Assembly: GCF_003026355.1 (NCBI RefSeq)
Contig: NZ_PYON01000021.1
Location: forward strand, 1-64,000
Direction of reading: 5' to 3'
DNA from: Photobacterium kishitanii
GTDB taxonomy: Bacteria > Pseudomonadota > Gammaproteobacteria > Enterobacterales > Vibrionaceae
DNA: 64,000 nucleotides
Made by a program: the position numbers and the translations under genes. Each line of letters starts with the position of its first letter. The first letter of the stretch is position 1. Positions 1 to 9,078 of the stretch are shown here, piece by piece. The notes beneath the pieces were generated by a model. That model was not told where the DNA came from and ran no database searches. It worked only from the letters and a program-made list of their open reading frames with translations.

Positions 1-7
1 ATCCCGT

Positions 8-92
8 GGTGGGATTCCCGAGTGGCCAAAGGGAGCAGATTGTAAATCTGCCGGCACTGCCTTCGAAGGTTCGAATCCTTCTCCCACCACCA
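8..92 (+). tRNA. tRNA-Tyr (GTA), copy 1
   Basis: 85-nt class II tRNA with a long variable arm, encoded CCA and anticodon GTA at 42-44. It closely resembles E. coli tRNA-Tyr. The short sequence before it (cccgt) also precedes the second copy, so the window probably opens inside a longer tandem array. Confidence 0.97.
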
Positions 93-165
93 TCATTTAG
101 AAAGGTTGTTTATAACAACTTTTCGGTAATTAAAGTGAGCTTTAATTATAACAGTAACATCCCGT

Positions 166-250
166 GGTGGGATTCCCGAGTGGCCAAAGGGAGCAGATTG
201 TAAATCTGCCGGCACTGCCTTCGAAGGTTCGAATCCTTCTCCCACCACCA
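166..250 (+). tRNA. tRNA-Tyr (GTA), copy 2
   Basis: Identical in sequence to the copy at 8-92, with anticodon GTA at 200-202 and encoded CCA. A 73-nt spacer separates the copies, and they are probably cotranscribed. A terminator follows at once. Confidence 0.97.
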
Positions 251-256
251 TCATTC

Positions 257-286
257 AACCAGTTGCCTTGCAGCTGGTTTTTTTAT
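257..286 (+). terminator. Terminator of tRNA-Tyr operon
   Basis: Stem aaccag/ctggtt with an inner tgc/gca pairing, followed by a run of seven T. It lies directly after the last tRNA-Tyr gene. Confidence 0.85.
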
Positions 287-397
287 ACCTATAAAATAAT
301 CCCGCACTTAAGCGTTTAATTTCTACTATCATTGAGATAACGTTAGATCTATACAATACATATTTCGTAGCCTTTCTGTTTCAGTATATGGATATTT

Positions 398-2035
398 ATG
401 ACAGAAGAATTTACTAAAGCACCATCACATAATCCCCATGATATTCGCGTCCTCATTATTGATGATCAACCTTCCTCTGCCGCACTGATTAAAAATATTT
501 TAGACAGTATCAATATCACTACTGTGGATATCGCGACCGATAGCGATAGTGCTTTTCAGTTATGTAAAAATACCCGTTATGATCTAATGATAATCGACTT
601 CCACCTTGAACCAAATCTCAATGGCAGTGAATTACTGGCAGCAATTAGAAAAAGAAATCACATCAGTTCACATTGTGGTGTAGTGTTTATTTCTGGCGAC
701 CGCACACCTGAAGTCATTGTCACATCAATGAGCATCCATGCTGACAGTTTTCTCACTAAGCCGCTTAATATTGGTAAACTTAAAAAACGTGTCATCGCTA
801 TATATCAAGCTTGTCTATTACGCCAACCTATCTACACCGCACTAGATAATCATCAAACCTCACACGCTATTGAGCTATGCCGACAATTACTGCTATATAA
901 GGGCCATAATCTTGAAATAGAAATACTATTGATTGATCTATTAATAGACCAACAAGATTGGCAACAAGCAACTCAGTTAATGACAACCTTTAGTCAGCAG
1001 ACCAATAACCATAAACTCATTTTACGTCAAGCAAAGCTCAAGCACCGGTTAAATGAAACACAAGCGGCTATTCATTGCCTGCACAGTTTGATCAAACAAG
1101 TACCACTATATGTGGAAGCTTATGATGAATTAGCCACCTTATTACAGCAACAGCACCGCTACAATGATGCCAAAGTTATTGCTCAACAGGCGATGGTATT
1201 AACACCTGGGATCTGTCATCGCTCACTACTTGTGGCACAATTAGCTGCCGATACCAATGATCTGCCGTTATTTTTCAAAGCAGGAAAAGTACTTGCGGCC
1301 CACTTACCAATTATTGGTAATGATTGGATTGCTAGTTTTGCTGAATTTACGGCTATATTTGAACAGCTTGTCTGCCAACAATTATCGTTACCACAGAAGT
1401 TATTAATTTCACTGAAGACGATTCAGCAACATGCAAAGCGACGTTTAACCTATAAGCAGCAAGCAACCTTAGCTGACTTTAGTCATATCACTTTAGCGCG
1501 ATTTGCTTTTTCAACTCAGCAGCCCTTAAAAGCCAAACGCCGGCTATTACATGGCTTAGCCCGTTATTATGGTAAAATGTCGCAAGCACCTACTGCAATT
1601 ATGATTGATGCACTACCATTACTTATTCATTTCGGTGAGACACGCTTAATAGGTGAAATTTACCAAGCATTAATGAGTGGTGATTTATTAGATGACTATA
1701 GTTACCGCCGTCTCGCTCAATTAGGTGGCAATAAGTTCCTAATAGCAAACATTAGATTATTAATCTCGCAGCTTGTTACAGCAAAATCGATGCTTAACCA
1801 TGATCCTCATAGAGCATACTGTATTTATCAAACTATTCTTCGAGATTATCCATATTGCACTGAAGCTCACCTTGGTCGTATTACGTGTTTATTACCCCAG
1901 CCTCAGTTTACTGACAACCACATTAATGACAGTCTATATTTGATCAAAAAAATGCCACTGCCACCGCCTTTAAGTGGATGGTTTACACAACTGCAGCAGC
2001 AAATTAAAGATGAAAAAACGATCATTAACGTTTAG
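398..2035 (+). CDS. Receiver-TPR response regulator (VieB-like)
   Basis: 545 residues. Residues 16-135 form a CheY-type receiver: acidic pair D22-D23, phospho-acceptor D67 in the IIDFHL strand, and K121 in the LTKPL motif. The remaining ~400 residues are alpha-helical and TPR-like, with no DNA-binding or enzymatic output domain. Receiver plus TPR is the architecture of VieB of Vibrio cholerae, which dampens phosphotransfer in the VieSAB relay. A paralogue lies at 7447-9048. No kinase gene is adjacent, so the partner is unknown. The ribosome binding site before ATG 398 is weak. Function is inferred from architecture only. Confidence 0.8.
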   Translation: MTEEFTKAPSHNPHDIRVLIIDDQPSSAALIKNILDSINITTVDIATDSDSAFQLCKNTRYDLMIIDFHLEPNLNGSELLAAIRKRNHISSHCGVVFISGDRTPEVIVTSMSIHADSFLTKPLNIGKLKKRVIAIYQACLLRQPIYTALDNHQTSHAIELCRQLLLYKGHNLEIEILLIDLLIDQQDWQQATQLMTTFSQQTNNHKLILRQAKLKHRLNETQAAIHCLHSLIKQVPLYVEAYDELATLLQQQHRYNDAKVIAQQAMVLTPGICHRSLLVAQLAADTNDLPLFFKAGKVLAAHLPIIGNDWIASFAEFTAIFEQLVCQQLSLPQKLLISLKTIQQHAKRRLTYKQQATLADFSHITLARFAFSTQQPLKAKRRLLHGLARYYGKMSQAPTAIMIDALPLLIHFGETRLIGEIYQALMSGDLLDDYSYRRLAQLGGNKFLIANIRLLISQLVTAKSMLNHDPHRAYCIYQTILRDYPYCTEAHLGRITCLLPQPQFTDNHINDSLYLIKKMPLPPPLSGWFTQLQQQIKDEKTIINV

Positions 2036-2187
2036 TTCTCGCCATCATCATCATGAGTAGTTGGCTTATCAGATGCACCCTGTGCATATTTTTGATTGCG
2101 GTGTTGTTGTGCTTTTTCTTTTCTTAGTCGAGTATTGCGTTCATCCTCTGACTCAGAGCCGAACAACCGCTTAATAAAATCAAACAT
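2032..2187 (-). CDS. Small hypothetical protein, 51 residues
   Basis: Small ORF with ATG at 2187 and a good Shine-Dalgarno (ggagca) seven bases upstream. It begins MFDFIKRLFG and continues as a highly charged, probably helical tail rich in E, R, K, Q and D. The amphipathic, hydrophobic N-terminus could associate with the membrane. I do not recognise a family. Its stop overlaps the 3' end of the convergent receiver-TPR gene by four bases. The support is the ribosome binding site, the open frame filling the gap, and non-random composition; expression is unproven. Confidence 0.6.
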   Translation of the reverse strand: MFDFIKRLFGSESEDERNTRLRKEKAQQHRNQKYAQGASDKPTTHDDDGEN

Positions 2188-2224
2188 TATTATGCTCCAT
2201 GATTATCGTTATATAACACCGTTA

Positions 2225-2473
2225 TTAGCGAATAAAACGATTATAGATAAACAATAATATCAATGCGCCAGCGGTAGCAATAATAATACTGCCAAGGTTA
2301 ATTCCTCCAGCAGCGCCAATACCAATCAATGAGCCAATCCATCCACCCGCTAAAGATCCTGCAATACCTAAACCACAAGTTGCAATCCAACCACCACCAT
2401 CATTACCTGGCATTAACCATTTAGCTAATGCCCCAGCGATAAGACCCAAAATAATCCAAGAAATGATGCCCAT
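2225..2473 (-). CDS. GlsB/YeaQ/YmgE family membrane protein
   Basis: 82 residues from ATG 2473, which has a clear Shine-Dalgarno (gaaggaaa). A longer reading from 2542 adds 23 residues that do not look like this family. The protein is almost all hydrophobic and glycine-rich: an N-terminal MGIISWIILGLIAGALAKW, the hydrophilic PGNDGGG loop, then two further membrane segments with GIAGSLAGGWIG-type packing motifs. This is the transglycosylase-associated/GlsB family of small inner-membrane proteins, often induced by stress. The biochemical role is not established. Confidence 0.9.
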   Translation of the reverse strand: MGIISWIILGLIAGALAKWLMPGNDGGGWIATCGLGIAGSLAGGWIGSLIGIGAAGGINLGSIIIATAGALILLFIYNRFIR

Positions 2474-2663
2474 ATTACAGTTTCCTTCTATTAGTAAATA
2501 AAGATAACACCCGCTCATGGCTGTAGTGTTTGAGCTGATCATTTAAAAACAATAGCTTGTCATAAATAATATCTGCACCTCTATCATAGACCTGCAATAA
2601 TCATCATGCCCAAATAAAGCAGCCATTTACTTATGCTCATATTCTCAATGGCGTGATCATATA

Positions 2664-2691
2664 TTGAAGTGATGGGTTGATGTGCTAGTAT
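2664..2691 (+). promoter_or_regulatory. Candidate sigma-70 promoter of xthA
   Basis: TTGAAG at 2664-2669 and TAGTAT at 2686-2691, 16 bp apart, about 40 bases before the xthA start. Found by eye only. Confidence 0.4.
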
Positions 2692-2729
2692 CTGTAACCA
2701 ATAATTATTCGCAGTTATGGATACTAAAT

Positions 2730-3539
2730 ATGAAAGTTATTTCTTTTAACATCAATGGGCTACGAGCTCGTTTACATCAACTTCAGGCTATTATCGATAA
2801 ACACCAGCCTGATGTTATCGGTTTACAAGAGATTAAAGTTCATGACGAAGCCTTTCCATTAGCTGATGTGGAAGCAATGGGATACAAGGTTTACTTTCAT
2901 GGCCAAAAAGCCCATTACGGCGTGGCAATGCTATGCAAGCAAGAACCTATTAGTGTTCAGAAAGGCTTTCCAAGCGATGATGACGAAGCTCAACGTCGAA
3001 TGATCATGGCTACTTTTGCTCAACAAAACGGCACTACCATTACCGTAATGAACGGCTATTTCCCACAAGGTGATAATGTTAGCCACGAAACAAAATTTCC
3101 CGCGAAAGAAAAGTTTTATGCGGATCTAATGCACTACCTTAATGATAGTCATAGCGTTGATGATGAACTAATCATCATGGGCGATATCAATATAAGTCCA
3201 ACGGACTTAGACATTGGTATTGGTCCGGTTAATGCTAAGCGATGGCTAAAAACGGGGAAATGTTCATTCCAGCCGATTGAGCGACAATGGTTAAAGACAT
3301 TACTTGATTGGGGCTTTATTGATACGTTCCGTCAACTACACCCAACGGTAGATGATCAATTTTCATGGTTTGATTATCGTTCTAAAGGCTTTGTTGATAA
3401 CAGAGGACTACGGATTGATGTGATCTTAGCAACACCAACATTAGCTAATCGTTGTATTGAATCAGGGATTGATTACGAACTACGCGGTATTGAAAAACCG
3501 TCAGATCATGCGCCAATTTGGTCAACTTTCAACGATTAA
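2730..3539 (+). CDS. xthA: Exodeoxyribonuclease III
   Basis: 269 residues from ATG 2730, matching the ~268 residues usual for XthA; an upstream ATG at 2682 would add 16 unrelated residues. This is the exonuclease III/AP endonuclease fold: start [14 protein letters not shown], the metal ligand motif GLQEIKV, the [12 protein letters not shown] segment, DWGFIDTFR and the closing SDHAPIW with its catalytic histidine. It removes nucleotides 3' to 5' from duplex DNA and cuts at abasic sites in base excision repair. It stands alone with its own candidate promoter and terminator. Confidence 0.96.
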   Translation: MKVISFNINGLRARLHQLQAIIDKHQPDVIGLQEIKVHDEAFPLADVEAMGYKVYFHGQKAHYGVAMLCKQEPISVQKGFPSDDDEAQRRMIMATFAQQNGTTITVMNGYFPQGDNVSHETKFPAKEKFYADLMHYLNDSHSVDDELIIMGDINISPTDLDIGIGPVNAKRWLKTGKCSFQPIERQWLKTLLDWGFIDTFRQLHPTVDDQFSWFDYRSKGFVDNRGLRIDVILATPTLANRCIESGIDYELRGIEKPSDHAPIWSTFND

Positions 3540-3590
3540 TTTATTGGTTGTACAACGATAATCATTGTTTACATCAACAGATTTACATCG

Positions 3591-3622
3591 AAAAAGCCGA
3601 TTATCATTGATAGCGGCTTTTT
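3591..3622 (+). terminator. Terminator after xthA
   Basis: AAAAAGCCG paired with CGGCTTTTT across a 14-base loop that can itself partly pair. The A-tract and T-tract make it potentially bidirectional. Confidence 0.75.
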
Positions 3623-3963
3623 GTTAATTTTACATATATATTCATCACCACGCTTACACCATACCCACCTAGCATAAGTAATAAAAATACATCCCCAGAA
3701 AACACATTGATAACACCAATATAAAAAAAGTTGAATGAATATTCTTTTAGCGGCATAAATACGTTAAAAAAAAAACCATGAACAACTAACCCATTGATTT
3801 TAAAGGACGCGTAATTTTGTAACCATAGCTGTAAAATTATGAAACAAAATTACATTAAAATTTTTTTTAGTTTTTTCAAAAAAATTATACCGTTTAAATT
3901 CAACTGATTACATTATTTTGCAATGTAATATTATGTCTAATTTTGTTATAAATTTTCACCGCA

Positions 3964-3977
3964 ATGATCCAGATCAA
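3964..3977 (+). promoter_or_regulatory. FNR-type box upstream of focA
   Basis: ATGAT-CCAG-ATCAA matches the FNR consensus TTGAT-N4-ATCAA at all but the first base. Its centre (3970.5) lies 41.5 bp before a predicted start site near 4012, the class II activator position. Confidence 0.75.
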
Positions 3978-3999
3978 ATTTATGATTCACAACCTTTGC

Positions 4000-4005
4000 T
4001 ATTAT
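4000..4005 (+). promoter_or_regulatory. Predicted -10 box of focA-pflB promoter
   Basis: TATTAT placed to start transcription near 4012, with the FNR-type box replacing a recognisable -35 element. Confidence 0.55.
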
Positions 4006-4041
4006 TCTTGCAGCCTAACTTAAACCATAAAGAGCACCCCT

Positions 4042-4914
4042 GTGAAAATGGAAACTAATCCTTTTGACTCGCTGATGCCACCAGCTATGGCACATAAGGC
4101 CGAAGAAGTCGGCGTTTATAAAGCGACAAAACATCCGCTACAGTCATTCTTTTTAGCGATAACTGCTGGTGTTTTTATTTCAATTGCTTTTGTGTTTTAC
4201 ACAACAGTAACTACTGGCGCTGGTGATATGCCTTGGGGTATGTCTAAATTTGTTGGTGGGCTTGCATTTAGTTTAGGTTTAATCCTAGTAGTTATATGTG
4301 GCGGTGAGCTATTTACCTCTTCTGTATTAACCACGGTTGCTCGAGCAAGTGGACGTATTACTACTGGCCAGTTAATGAAGAACTGGGGCATTGTTTACTT
4401 CGGTAACTTTGTTGGCGCAATATTCTTTGTTGTGTGTATTTGGATTGCAAAACAACACCTTGGTGCCGATGGCCAATGGGGTATTAACGCAATGAAAATC
4501 GCACAACATAAGCTTCATCATAATTTTGGACAAGCTGTTGTTTTAGGTATTTTATGTAACCTAATGGTTTGTCTTGCAACTTGGATGACTTTTTCATGCC
4601 GTAGTGCGACTGATAAAGTTATGGTAATGTTGCTACCTGTTGCGATGTTTGTTGCAAGTGGTTTTGAGCACTGTATTGCAAATATGTTTATGATTCCAAT
4701 GGGTATTGTAATTCACAGTTTCGCAAGTCCAGAATTCTGGGCAATGACAGGTGTAAATCCGGCTCAATTTGCAGATTTAACCATACATAATTTTATTGTA
4801 AACAACCTAATTCCCGTTACCATTGGTAATATTCTTGGTGGTGGTGTATTGGTTGGTATGACGTATTGGGTTATTCATCGCCGTCCAGAACTTAAAGGCA
4901 ATAGCCACCACTAA
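4042..4914 (+). CDS. focA: Formate channel FocA
   Basis: 290 residues, formate/nitrite transporter family. It is a pentameric inner-membrane channel that exports formate in fermentation and re-imports it. Six membrane segments are visible, with family motifs GGLAFSLGLILVVICGGELF (first half) and FEHCIANMFMIPMG (second half, with the pore histidine). The listed start is GTG 4042, about seven bases from an AAGAG Shine-Dalgarno; ATG 4048 is the alternative and changes only two residues. It lies 55 bp before pflB in the classical focA-pfl order and shares the FNR-controlled promoter region. Confidence 0.96.
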   Translation: MKMETNPFDSLMPPAMAHKAEEVGVYKATKHPLQSFFLAITAGVFISIAFVFYTTVTTGAGDMPWGMSKFVGGLAFSLGLILVVICGGELFTSSVLTTVARASGRITTGQLMKNWGIVYFGNFVGAIFFVVCIWIAKQHLGADGQWGINAMKIAQHKLHHNFGQAVVLGILCNLMVCLATWMTFSCRSATDKVMVMLLPVAMFVASGFEHCIANMFMIPMGIVIHSFASPEFWAMTGVNPAQFADLTIHNFIVNNLIPVTIGNILGGGVLVGMTYWVIHRRPELKGNSHH

Positions 4915-4969
4915 GTTTTGACGCGAGAACACTTATTTTTTTCTACTGAATAGTATAGGTAGGTATACA

Positions 4970-7243
4970 ATGGCAGAGCAATTTGCTGCATGGGAAGGCT
5001 TCACAGCTGGTGATTGGCAGAACGAAGTAAACGTTCGTGACTTTATCCAAAAGAACTACACTCCTTTCGAGGGTGACGGCTCTTTCCTTGAAACAGAAGC
5101 AACTCCAGCTACAGCTAAACTTTGGGAAGCTGTAATGGTAGGCATCAAACAGGAAAACGCGACTCACGCACCTGTTGATTTCGATACTGACGTTGTTTCT
5201 ACTATCACTGCACACGACGCTGGTTACATCGACCAAGAACTTGAAACTATCGTAGGTCTTCAAACTGACGCGCCTCTTAAGCGTGGTTTGATCCCTAACG
5301 GTGGTATCCGCATGATCGAAAACTCATGCAAAGTATACGGTCGTGAACTAGATCCTACTATCAAGAAGGTTTACTCAGAGCTTCGTAAAACACACAACCA
5401 AGGTGTTTTCGATATCTACACTCCTTCTATCATCAAATGTCGTAAGTCTGGTGTTCTAACTGGTCTTCCTGATGCATACGGCCGTGGTCGTATCATTGGT
5501 GACTACCGTCGTATCGCACTTTACGGTATTGACAAGCTAATGGCTGACAAGCTAGCTCAATTCAAATCTCTAGAAGAAATGTTTGAGAACGGCGAAGATC
5601 TTCAAATGACTATGCAACGTCGTGAAGAGATCTGTGAGCAACACCGTGCGCTTGGTCAAATCAAGACTATGGCTGCTAAATACGGTTGTGATATCTCTCT
5701 TCCTGCTGCAACTGCACAAGAAGCTGTACAGTGGACTTACTTCGGCTACCTAGCTGCTGTTAAATCACAAAACGGTGCTGCAATGTCTCTAGGTCGTACT
5801 TCGACTTTCCTAGACATCTTCATCGAGCGTGATATTGCCGCTGGTAAGATCACTGAAGCACAAGCACAAGAAATGATCGACCACTTCGTAATGAAGCTAC
5901 GTATGGTTCGTTTCCTACGCACGCCTGAATACGATGAGCTATTCTCTGGTGACCCAATCTGGGCAACAGAATCAATGGGTGGTATGGGTCTTGACGGTCG
6001 TACACTAGTTACACGTACTAACTTCCGTTTCCTAAACAGCCTATACACAATGGGTCCTTCTCCAGAGCCAAACATCACTGTTCTTTGGTCTGAGAAACTA
6101 CCTGTAGGCTTCAAGAAGTTCTGTGCGAAGGTATCTATTGATACGTCTTCTATCCAGTACGAAAACGATGACCTAATGCGTCCAGACATGAACTCTGACG
6201 ATTACGCTATCGCTTGTTGTGTATCGCCAATGGTTGTTGGTAAGCAAATGCAGTTCTTCGGAGCTCGTGCTAACCTTGCTAAAACTATGCTTTACGCAAT
6301 CAACGGCGGTGTAGATGAGAAGCTTAAGATCCAAGTGGGTCCTAAGACTGACAAAGTAACTGCTGAAGTTCTTGACTACACAGATACTATGGATCGTCTA
6401 GATCACTTCATGGATTGGTTAGCAACGACTTACGTTTCTGCGCTAAACGCTATCCACTGGAGCCACGACAAGTACAGCTACGAAGCATCGCTAATGGCTC
6501 TACACGATCGTGACATCAAGCGTACAATGGCTTGTGGTATCGCTGGTCTTTCTGTTGCTGCTGACTCACTATCAGCGATTAAATACGCAACTGTTAAGCC
6601 TATCCGTGACGAAGATGGCATCGCTATCGATTTCGAAATCGAAGGTGACTATCCTAAGTTCGGTAACAATGACGCACGCGTTGATGACATCGCATGTGAC
6701 CTTGTTGAGCGCTTCATGAACAAGATCCGTACTCACAAAATGTACCGTGATGCGATTCCAACTCAGTCTATCCTAACTATCACATCTAACGTTGTGTACG
6801 GTAAGAAGACGGGTAACACTCCAGACGGTCGTCGTGCAGGTGCTCCTTTCGCACCAGGTGCAAACCCAATGCACGGTCGTGACGAAAAAGGTGCTGTAGC
6901 TTCACTTACTTCTGTAGGTAAACTACCGTTTGCACACGCTAAAGATGGTATTTCATACACATTCTCTATCGTTCCAAACGCACTAGGTAAAGATCTTGAT
7001 ACTCAAGAGAATAACCTTGCAGGCCTAATGGATGGTTACTTCCACCATGAGACTGGCATCGAAGGTGGTCAACACCTTAACGTTAACGTTCTTAACCGCG
7101 AAACGCTAGAAGACGCAGTTAAGCACCCAGAGAACTACCCACAGTTAACTATCCGTGTATCGGGTTACGCTGTGCGTTTTAACTCTCTAACTGCTGAACA
7201 GCAGGCTGACGTTATTGCTCGTACTTTCACAGCTTCTCTATAA
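4970..7243 (+). CDS. pflB: Formate C-acetyltransferase (pyruvate formate-lyase)
   Basis: 757 residues, against 760 in E. coli. A cytoplasmic glycyl-radical enzyme converting pyruvate and CoA to acetyl-CoA and formate without oxygen. The active-site cysteine pair is C416-C417 (IACCVSP) and the radical glycine is G732 in RVSGYAVRF near the C-terminus. Codon use is strongly biased to favoured codons, unlike neighbouring regulator genes, which fits very high expression. A good Shine-Dalgarno (ggtagg) precedes ATG 4970. Activation needs PflA, whose gene is here 7 kb downstream instead of adjacent. Confidence 0.98.
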   Translation: MAEQFAAWEGFTAGDWQNEVNVRDFIQKNYTPFEGDGSFLETEATPATAKLWEAVMVGIKQENATHAPVDFDTDVVSTITAHDAGYIDQELETIVGLQTDAPLKRGLIPNGGIRMIENSCKVYGRELDPTIKKVYSELRKTHNQGVFDIYTPSIIKCRKSGVLTGLPDAYGRGRIIGDYRRIALYGIDKLMADKLAQFKSLEEMFENGEDLQMTMQRREEICEQHRALGQIKTMAAKYGCDISLPAATAQEAVQWTYFGYLAAVKSQNGAAMSLGRTSTFLDIFIERDIAAGKITEAQAQEMIDHFVMKLRMVRFLRTPEYDELFSGDPIWATESMGGMGLDGRTLVTRTNFRFLNSLYTMGPSPEPNITVLWSEKLPVGFKKFCAKVSIDTSSIQYENDDLMRPDMNSDDYAIACCVSPMVVGKQMQFFGARANLAKTMLYAINGGVDEKLKIQVGPKTDKVTAEVLDYTDTMDRLDHFMDWLATTYVSALNAIHWSHDKYSYEASLMALHDRDIKRTMACGIAGLSVAADSLSAIKYATVKPIRDEDGIAIDFEIEGDYPKFGNNDARVDDIACDLVERFMNKIRTHKMYRDAIPTQSILTITSNVVYGKKTGNTPDGRRAGAPFAPGANPMHGRDEKGAVASLTSVGKLPFAHAKDGISYTFSIVPNALGKDLDTQENNLAGLMDGYFHHETGIEGGQHLNVNVLNRETLEDAVKHPENYPQLTIRVSGYAVRFNSLTAEQQADVIARTFTASL

Positions 7244-7280
7244 TATAGAATCTCTGTGTAGGAAGTTCGCTTCCTAATAA

Positions 7281-7309
7281 AAAACCGGCTTATATAGCCG
7301 GTTTTTTTA
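7281..7309 (+). terminator. Terminator after pflB
   Basis: AAAACCGGCT paired with AGCCGGTTTT around a short loop, then a T run. It separates pflB from the following phosphorelay genes, so those need their own promoter. Confidence 0.9.
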
Positions 7310-7446
7310 TGCCTCAAACTTTACACACAAAGACACATACTGTTACATTATTTGTGTTGTTCATATCACACTTTATAGCTACCCTGCGCGAAAAACACTC
7401 ACAAAACGTAATTATTTAATTTTATGCTTAAGGATACGACTTTCTC

Positions 7447-9048
7447 ATGCGCAGAACTCAATCAGTATTGATTGTCGACGACAGTAGTATTATCCAACAA
7501 ACAACCAAGCTAATTTTAGTTAATGGACAATTTCAAAGCGCTAATATCTTTTGCGCCTCTAATGCATCTGAAGCAATCAAATATTGCCAACAACAAGACT
7601 TTGATATTTTATTTCTGGATTTCAACCTTGGCTTTGGTAGCACTGGCTTACAATTACTTGAACGCCTCCACCACAATGGTTTATTACAACATTCACCACT
7701 CATTTTTATTCTTACTGCAGATGACTCCCCTGCGGTATTGATGGGTTTTTCTGAATACCAACCCGACGATTACCTCGTTAAACCTCTACGTTTAAATACC
7801 TTAAAACAGCGCTTAGAATATAGTTTTGAACAACGTGTAATAAATGATCACGCTTTTGAGCGTTACTTACATTCAGGTATTAGTGGAATTAAAGCCATAT
7901 GTGCAAAAACTAATTCACCGCAGAGCACTCACAGCGCAATGATAACGGCAGTGGCAAAACGCTTATTTAACCAAAAAAAGCCTCACCTCGATGCCGATAT
8001 AGAGGCGCTATTAACTCTAATCCAATACCAAGAACAAAGCTTACCTGCCCAGCTGCTATTGGCAAAACTATGGCTACGACAACAAAAATTTCAAGCGCTT
8101 GAACCACTATTAGTGAAATTACGCCGCCTATATCCTGATCATTTAATGCTACTGGAATACAGTGCATGCCTAGCACTGTTACAAAATAAGATCACTCAGG
8201 GTTATGATTTTTGGTTGCAAGCCCATAATGTTAGTAAAAATAATTTACACCGCTTATTTGGTTTATTATGGATCGAATGTCATTTTCATAACCATAGTGC
8301 AATGCAGCAACACTTACGTGAAGCTATCTCATATCTTCGCCATTCAGTATGGGATAAGCCTTGCTACCACGCTTTTATTATTTGGCTACAACTGCAACAC
8401 AGTGATAAAAAGAGCTTACCCATTGAGCGTTTATGGCGCACAATCAGTCAGCAAAAAACCATAACTAAAAATGAGCGGCCCTTTATTTATTTACTGCAAG
8501 CATGGCAATATTTAGACAGCGATAACACACTTAATGCTTACAAAAGCTACATTGCTGCGCTAGATATGATCCAACAAACATCCCCAGAACATCATAGTTT
8601 TGAGTTTGATGCTATCGCCCTCTGTATTAGTAACCGCCTAGCAATGACACGTCATCAAATAACATGCTACCAACGATTACAACATAATCTCAACCAACAT
8701 AGTAATGAGCCTCATTCTATTATAAAAAACATGTGGTTAGAGACAATGCAGCCGACATCAAGTAATCAGGATGACGAAAAATATCGTTATGCTCTTAGGT
8801 TAGTAAAACAAAAATATTATATTGAGGCCGGACAGGCTATTTTACAATTATGGCCTCACTATCGTTTTGATGAGGTTTTAGCACGCTGCTTAGTCGAATT
8901 ATCTTCACGCGGGTATGTAGACGGCGATCCACAACACCAATTATGGATAAAAGAAGCTAGATGGACATTTGAGTCACAGGAATTTAAACCAGATTGGTAT
9001 TTGAAACTAAAAACACAATATCGCAGCCTGCAACGGCCTCTATATTAG
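7447..9048 (+). CDS. Receiver-TPR response regulator (VieB-like)
   Basis: 533 residues. Residues 5-125 are a receiver with D11-D12, phospho-acceptor D58 (LFLDFNLG) and K112 (LVKPL); the rest is helical with TPR-like repeats and no DNA-binding or catalytic domain. It is a paralogue of 398-2035. It opens a close-packed set with the hybrid kinase 30 bp downstream and a receiver-EAL protein after it, the same three architectures as VieB, VieS and VieA of Vibrio cholerae. By analogy it may compete for phosphotransfer from the kinase. An AAGGA lies about 12 bases before the start. Confidence 0.82.
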   Translation: MRRTQSVLIVDDSSIIQQTTKLILVNGQFQSANIFCASNASEAIKYCQQQDFDILFLDFNLGFGSTGLQLLERLHHNGLLQHSPLIFILTADDSPAVLMGFSEYQPDDYLVKPLRLNTLKQRLEYSFEQRVINDHAFERYLHSGISGIKAICAKTNSPQSTHSAMITAVAKRLFNQKKPHLDADIEALLTLIQYQEQSLPAQLLLAKLWLRQQKFQALEPLLVKLRRLYPDHLMLLEYSACLALLQNKITQGYDFWLQAHNVSKNNLHRLFGLLWIECHFHNHSAMQQHLREAISYLRHSVWDKPCYHAFIIWLQLQHSDKKSLPIERLWRTISQQKTITKNERPFIYLLQAWQYLDSDNTLNAYKSYIAALDMIQQTSPEHHSFEFDAIALCISNRLAMTRHQITCYQRLQHNLNQHSNEPHSIIKNMWLETMQPTSSNQDDEKYRYALRLVKQKYYIEAGQAILQLWPHYRFDEVLARCLVELSSRGYVDGDPQHQLWIKEARWTFESQEFKPDWYLKLKTQYRSLQRPLY

Positions 9049-9078
9049 CCCACTGATTTATGATTTAGGTATTCTTTC

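Larger units (their letters stand above)
3623..4041. other. AT-rich focA upstream region
   Basis: About 420 bases with no credible ORF. It has several A- and T-tracts (around 3768-3777 and 3858-3890), as expected for intrinsically curved DNA, and the FNR-type site and -10 box listed separately. No other signal was seen. Confidence 0.6.

Noticed and set aside
4943..5263. 106-residue minus-strand ORF over the pflB start
   Set aside because: Shadow of the strongly codon-biased pflB gene; cysteine- and serine-rich with no family resemblance. The same holds for the other antisense frames in pflB, ackA and pta.
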